From Clostridia bacterium (GTDB lineage Bacteria > Bacillota > Clostridia > Oscillospirales > Acutalibacteraceae), in the NCBI GenBank assembly GCA_900767025.1, contig CAAFXS010000033.1, positions 1-34,359 of the forward strand: a DNA stretch of 34,359 bases, read 5' to 3'. The notes beneath the pieces are model-generated. The model ran no database searches, was not told the DNA's origin, and worked only from the letters and a program-made list of their open reading frames with translations. Below, piece after piece: positions 31,027-34,359 of this stretch (positions are counted from its first letter, which is position 1; each line of letters starts with the position of its first letter). The translations under genes were made by a program, and so were the position numbers.

Positions 31027-31784
31027 TGACACAGGATGAAATAAAAGCAATACTTGATAAGGTGTCGTCAGGCGAGCTTACAAGCGACCAAGCTTTGCTG
31101 AAGCTTAAAATTGCACCTTATGAGGATTTAGGCTATGCAAAAACCGACCATCACAGAGGCTTAAGACAGGGTGCGGACGAGGTGATTTACGGTACCGGTA
31201 AAACCAAAGAGCAGACTCTCGGTATTGTTCAGTCAATGCTCGGTAACGGCAGTAAATCCGTGTTGATTACCAAAGCACCGAAGGAAACGGCTGATTACCT
31301 CTCCGAATACGTGAATGTGTCCTATGATGAATTGTCAAAAATCTGTGTGGCAGGTCAGGGGATAGTCAGTAAAGATATCGGCAGTATTGTTGTTGCAACA
31401 GGGGGAACAAGCGATATCCCGGTTGCAGAGGAGGCTGCCCTTACCGCAGAGTTTTACGGCAATAAGGTAGTACGCCTTTATGATGTGGGCGTTGCAGGCG
31501 TCCACAGACTCCTTGATAATGCGGAGGTTCTTGCAAATGCAAGAGTTGTTATTGCAGTTGCAGGTATGGAAGGCGCTCTTGCCAGTGTAATCGGAGGAAT
31601 GGCGGACTGTCCTGTAATTGCAGTGCCTACAAGTGTGGGCTACGGTGCAAGCTTCGGCGGCCTTTCCGCTTTGCTGTCAATGCTTAATTCCTGTGCCAGC
31701 GGTGTTAGTGTTGTTAACATTGATAACGGCTTCGGAGCAGGCTATCTTGCTAATATGATTAATAAAATACCGGAGAATATATGA
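31026..31784 (+). CDS. larB: LarB, pyridinium bis-carboxylate synthase
   Basis: Carboxylates and hydrolyses nicotinic acid adenine dinucleotide, first step of nickel-pincer cofactor synthesis. 252 residues. N-terminal half has DHHRGLRQGADEVIYG; C-terminal half is PurE-like (VATGGTSDIPVAEEAALTAE, GVAGVHRLL, AGMEGALASVIGG, VPTSVGYGASFGGLSALL). Start overlaps larE by one base; its end overlaps larC by 4 bases (ATGA). Confidence 0.95.
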   Translation: MTQDEIKAILDKVSSGELTSDQALLKLKIAPYEDLGYAKTDHHRGLRQGADEVIYGTGKTKEQTLGIVQSMLGNGSKSVLITKAPKETADYLSEYVNVSYDELSKICVAGQGIVSKDIGSIVVATGGTSDIPVAEEAALTAEFYGNKVVRLYDVGVAGVHRLLDNAEVLANARVVIAVAGMEGALASVIGGMADCPVIAVPTSVGYGASFGGLSALLSMLNSCASGVSVVNIDNGFGAGYLANMINKIPENI

Positions 31785-32944
31785 AAATTCTATTTCTTGA
31801 ATGCAATATGGGCATTGCAGGTGATATGCTGATGTCCGCATTGTTTGAGCTTTTTGATGATAAAAATGAAATAATTGCCGAAATAAACCGTATCGGACTG
31901 CCCGATACGGTAATATCCTTTAATAGCAGGGAAACCTGCGGCATTAACGGCACAAAGGCAGATGTGGTTGTTAACGGTGTAACTGAGGGAGACTCACATA
32001 TCTCCTGCACCCACAGAAAATTATCCGATGTTAAGACCGTTATCAATTCACTTAATCTTTCCCACAGAGTTAAGGAAAAAGCAACTTATGTGTTTAATAT
32101 CCTTGCCGATGCCGAAAGCCTTGTCCATAATACCACTCCTGAAAATATCCATTTTCACGAGGTGGGAACCCTTGACGCAATTGCCGATGCAGTTGTATGC
32201 TCATTTCTTATTGACAAATTAAGTATTGATAAAATTGTTGTTTCTCCTATTAATACAGGTAGCGGAACTGTTAAGTGCGCCCACGGTGTTTTACCTGTTC
32301 CTGCACCTGCAACCGCTGAAATACTTAAAGGCGTTCCTGCATATTCAAACGGAATAAACGGTGAGCTTTGCACACCAACGGGTGCTGCGCTTGTTAAATG
32401 CTTTGCTGATGAATTTTCATCAATGCCTGTTATGAGTACGGAAAAAATAGGATACGGCATAGGTTCAAAGGAATTTGAAACTGCAAATTGTGTCCGTGCA
32501 TTTTTAGGCGAGGATGACAATAATAGTGAAAATACCGTTGAGCTTGCCTGCAATATTGACGATATGACGGCGGAGGAGCTTTCCTTTGCCTGCGATGTTT
32601 TGATGAAAAACGGAGCTCTTGATGTTTGTCAGTGTCCTGCGGTAATGAAAAAATCAAGGCTTGGAACTGTTTTAAGTGTTTTATGCAGTGAAAATGACAA
32701 GCAGAAAATCCTTGAACTTATCTTTAAACATACTTCAACAATAGGTGTACGGGAGTACAAAATTAACAGATTTACCCTTGAAAGACATATTGAGAGAATA
32801 AGCACGCCTATGGGTGATGCAGATGTTAAAATATCCGAGGGCTACGGCGTTAAGAAGAAAAAAGTCGAATTTGAGCACCTTAAAAAGCTTGCCGAGGATA
32901 ACGGATTATCCGTCAGTGAAGTAAAAAATCTCCTATTAAAATAG
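31781..32944 (+). CDS. larC: LarC, nickel insertion protein for pincer cofactor (single uninterrupted frame)
   Basis: CTP-dependent cyclometallase that inserts nickel into the pincer nucleotide, last step. 387 residues. Family stretches: LFLECNMGIAGDMLMSALFE, NIHFHEVGTLDAIAD, SPINTGSGTVKCAHG followed by PVPAPATAEIL, ELCTPTGAAL, NIDDMTAEEL and MKKSRLGTVLSVLC. In Lactiplantibacillus plantarum larC is split and needs a frameshift; here one frame encodes all of it. No terminator recognised after it. Confidence 0.95.
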   Translation: MKILFLECNMGIAGDMLMSALFELFDDKNEIIAEINRIGLPDTVISFNSRETCGINGTKADVVVNGVTEGDSHISCTHRKLSDVKTVINSLNLSHRVKEKATYVFNILADAESLVHNTTPENIHFHEVGTLDAIADAVVCSFLIDKLSIDKIVVSPINTGSGTVKCAHGVLPVPAPATAEILKGVPAYSNGINGELCTPTGAALVKCFADEFSSMPVMSTEKIGYGIGSKEFETANCVRAFLGEDDNNSENTVELACNIDDMTAEELSFACDVLMKNGALDVCQCPAVMKKSRLGTVLSVLCSENDKQKILELIFKHTSTIGVREYKINRFTLERHIERISTPMGDADVKISEGYGVKKKKVEFEHLKKLAEDNGLSVSEVKNLLLK

Positions 32945-33061
32945 TGCATTTTGTATAGTAAACCACCTAAAAATCAATATGTATGATATTTGTGAACAAG
33001 ATATTTTTGCAAATGTTTACAATTTGTTCATAAAATATGGGGCTTTCAATGAATTTTTTTG

Positions 33062-33090
33062 TTGAAATTTAATATTGTTAATGGTATACT
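33062..33090 (+). promoter_or_regulatory. Promoter of the Lys/Ala-rich membrane protein
   Basis: TTGAAA (33062-33067), 17-nt spacer, extended -10 TGGTATACT (TATACT at 33085-33090). Confidence 0.75.
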
Positions 33091-33119
33091 ACTAATAGAT
33101 TTATAAGGGGGTAACTGCC

Positions 33120-33995
33120 TTGAGTAAAGAAGATAAGAATGCAACAAAGCTTGCAAAGAAAGAAGCAAAGGCTGCCAAAAAAGAGGCAAAGGCTGAAAAG
33201 TCTTTAGCCAAAGCACAGGCTAAGGCTGAAAAAAAACACGCTAAAGCATATGACAAATTTGTGAAGGATACCGAGAAGAGCAATAAAAAAGCTCAGGAAA
33301 AAGCTGCCAAGAGCGGCAAGGAATTTGTTCCGGTTGCTATTCCGCCGATTGACGAGTACCAGACAAAGGGTGAGCTCAAGGCTGAAAAGGCAACTCAAAA
33401 GGCATATGCAAAGTATGTTAAAAAGATTGAAAAGAAAAATGCAAAGACCGAAAAGAAATGTGCCAAAAAGGGCAAACCGTTTGTTCCTATGGCTGTTCCT
33501 ACATACGAGGAATTTGCAAACAGCTCTGCTAATGAAAACAAGGCAGGCAAGATTATTTTAAGCATTATCCTCATTCTGCTTATTTGGTTCCTTATTTACT
33601 TTATCGTAGTTTACAGCGGTTATGTTTATAATCCGTTCCAGCAGGAAACTACCACTGAAGCAGGTGCCAAGGACCCGGTTGTTTATGAGTCATATGTTAA
33701 TCCTCATGAAATCACAACCACTCCTGATTACAGTATTGCAGACGCAAAGCTTTACTTACAGCAGACTCTCCACGATAACTGGAATAAGCTTGGTTACAGC
33801 AGTGACCCGTCAAGCAATGCAATTTCTTACAATAACAGAATTGTAAATGTTAACGGTGCTGATTGCTACATCTTCTCAGCCAGCGGCAAAACATATGCCG
33901 TTGCAGTTAAGCTTTCAGCTTGCTATTACAGCAATAACGGCGAGTATGTTCCGATTACCTTTAACAACACCGACATACTTGAAAAATCATTCTAA
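33120..33995 (+). CDS. Lys/Ala-rich single-pass membrane protein, unknown function
   Basis: 291 residues from a TTG codon; AAGGGGG (33105-33111) is 8 nt upstream and no ATG fits. Cytosolic half 1-140 is highly basic and probably helical, with two about 45-residue repeats (35-80 and 87-131), each a Lys/Ala/Glu helix ending in a Phe-Val-Pro motif (EFVPVAIPPIDEY and PFVPMAVPTYEEF). Membrane helix about 144-166. The outside domain (167-291) has a Thr-rich linker, then DAKLYLQQTLHDNWNKLGYS and aromatic strands. No family recognised. Single gene with its own strong promoter and terminator, next to the edge of a likely mobile element. Confidence 0.75.
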   Translation: MSKEDKNATKLAKKEAKAAKKEAKAEKSLAKAQAKAEKKHAKAYDKFVKDTEKSNKKAQEKAAKSGKEFVPVAIPPIDEYQTKGELKAEKATQKAYAKYVKKIEKKNAKTEKKCAKKGKPFVPMAVPTYEEFANSSANENKAGKIILSIILILLIWFLIYFIVVYSGYVYNPFQQETTTEAGAKDPVVYESYVNPHEITTTPDYSIADAKLYLQQTLHDNWNKLGYSSDPSSNAISYNNRIVNVNGADCYIFSASGKTYAVAVKLSACYYSNNGEYVPITFNNTDILEKSF

Positions 33996-34053
33996 CTAAA
34001 AAATATCAAGAGCACGGTTTGGCAACGCCAGATAAGGAAGTTTTTATGTAGGG

Positions 34054-34098
34054 TACGGTGTAACTCAGTAAAATGGGTTACACCGTATTCTTTTTCTC
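34054..34098 (+). terminator. Terminator hairpin after the 33120-33995 gene
   Basis: Perfect 11-bp stem TACGGTGTAAC (34054-34064) / GTTACACCGTA (34077-34087), followed on plus by TTCTTTTTCTCTT. Also lies just past the stop of the converging recombinase gene, where an element end is expected. Confidence 0.75.
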
Positions 34099-34359
34099 TT
34101 ATGCTACAAAGCGGAAGTTCTGCGGATTTGTCCGTATTTCCTCCATCATAGCAAGTATTTCCTGTTCGGTCGGAATATCTATCATACCAACCGCAGTAAA
34201 GTAAATATCTACCTTTACATAGCAATGACCGCTTGATTTATCGTTGTTATGGACTTCGATACGCTCAATCAGAGAATTTACCAGTGTCGGCGTGAGTTCG
34301 TTAATTTCGGTCATTTCACGCAGAGTACGGAGTAAAAGCCTTAAATCCGTTGCTTTCTG
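34099..34359 (-). CDS. Large serine recombinase, C-terminal end only (DUF4368-type), cut by window edge
   Basis: The minus-strand frame is open to the window end; 86 residues are visible, ending at TAA (34099-34101). The sequence RTLREMTEINELTPTLVN, LIERIEVHNNDKSSGH, VKVDIYFTAVGMID fits the C-terminal region of large serine recombinases of conjugative transposons (TndX/Tn5397-like with DUF4368). Catalytic domain lies outside the window. Such genes usually sit near one end of their element with the 3' end facing out, so the element probably extends to the right. Confidence 0.85.
   Translation of the reverse strand, partial: QKATDLRLLLRTLREMTEINELTPTLVNSLIERIEVHNNDKSSGHCYVKVDIYFTAVGMIDIPTEQEILAMMEEIRTNPQNFRFVA

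Noticed and set aside
31781..32944. Programmed frameshift in larC
   Set aside because: Known from Lactiplantibacillus plantarum, but here a single uninterrupted frame encodes the full-length protein.

Overview
The window looks like the chromosomal replication-origin region of a low-GC Firmicute, probably a gut-type clostridium of the Oscillospirales/Ruminococcaceae kind. The evidence is the classic order dnaA-dnaN-rlbA(yaaA)-recF-remB(yaaB)-gyrB-gyrA (16.3-25.1 kb), near-consensus TTGACA/TATAAT promoters, strong GGAGG ribosome sites, a CIRCE heat-shock operator, an FMN riboswitch, a cortex-lytic-type SleB hydrolase, and GC-rich palindromic repeats of a kind common in that group. The taxon is an inference. 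I saw no tRNA, rRNA or CRISPR.

Left part (1-11.1 kb), mostly housekeeping: a small membrane protein plus a SleB-type hydrolase (minus strand); a 397-nt gap with a dense cluster of DnaA-box-like nonamers; ogg-rsmE-patatin (plus); htpG under a perfect CIRCE (minus); then a plus-strand run of GDPD phosphodiesterase, multi-span membrane protein, FMN-riboswitch-ribU, GT2 glycosyltransferase, class II aldolase and a 58-residue unknown protein. Most of these units have their own promoter and hairpin terminator.

Middle (11.3-16.1 kb), a minus-strand operon: a membrane-anchored divergent LCP-like protein, folE, folP, folB, folK and an intracellular GH5 (endoglycoceramidase-like) hydrolase. Palindromic repeats sit between folE and folP and between folK and the GH5 gene. 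The second one supplies the GH5 ribosome-binding site.

Origin (16.1-17.9 kb): dnaA has its own promoter. The dnaA-dnaN gap holds five DnaA-box-like nonamers and a DnaA-trio-like tract laid out as in the Bacillus subtilis unwinding region. The boxes are mostly TTTTCAACA-type, and the DnaA domain IV departs from the conserved DNA-contact residues (equivalent of E. coli Arg399 is Gln; GRDH loop shortened and changed). This possible co-divergence of initiator and boxes is the most interesting signal in the window.

Right part (25.1-34.4 kb), accessory: an LCP cell-wall ligase with a long acidic cytosolic tail; an IS200-type element whose transposase start is insulated from read-through; a GH43 enzyme; a GH36 alpha-galactosidase directly abutting larE-larB-larC (nickel-pincer cofactor synthesis, no larA here); an unknown Lys/Ala-rich membrane protein; and, at the edge, the C-terminus of a large serine recombinase, implying an integrated element beyond the window.
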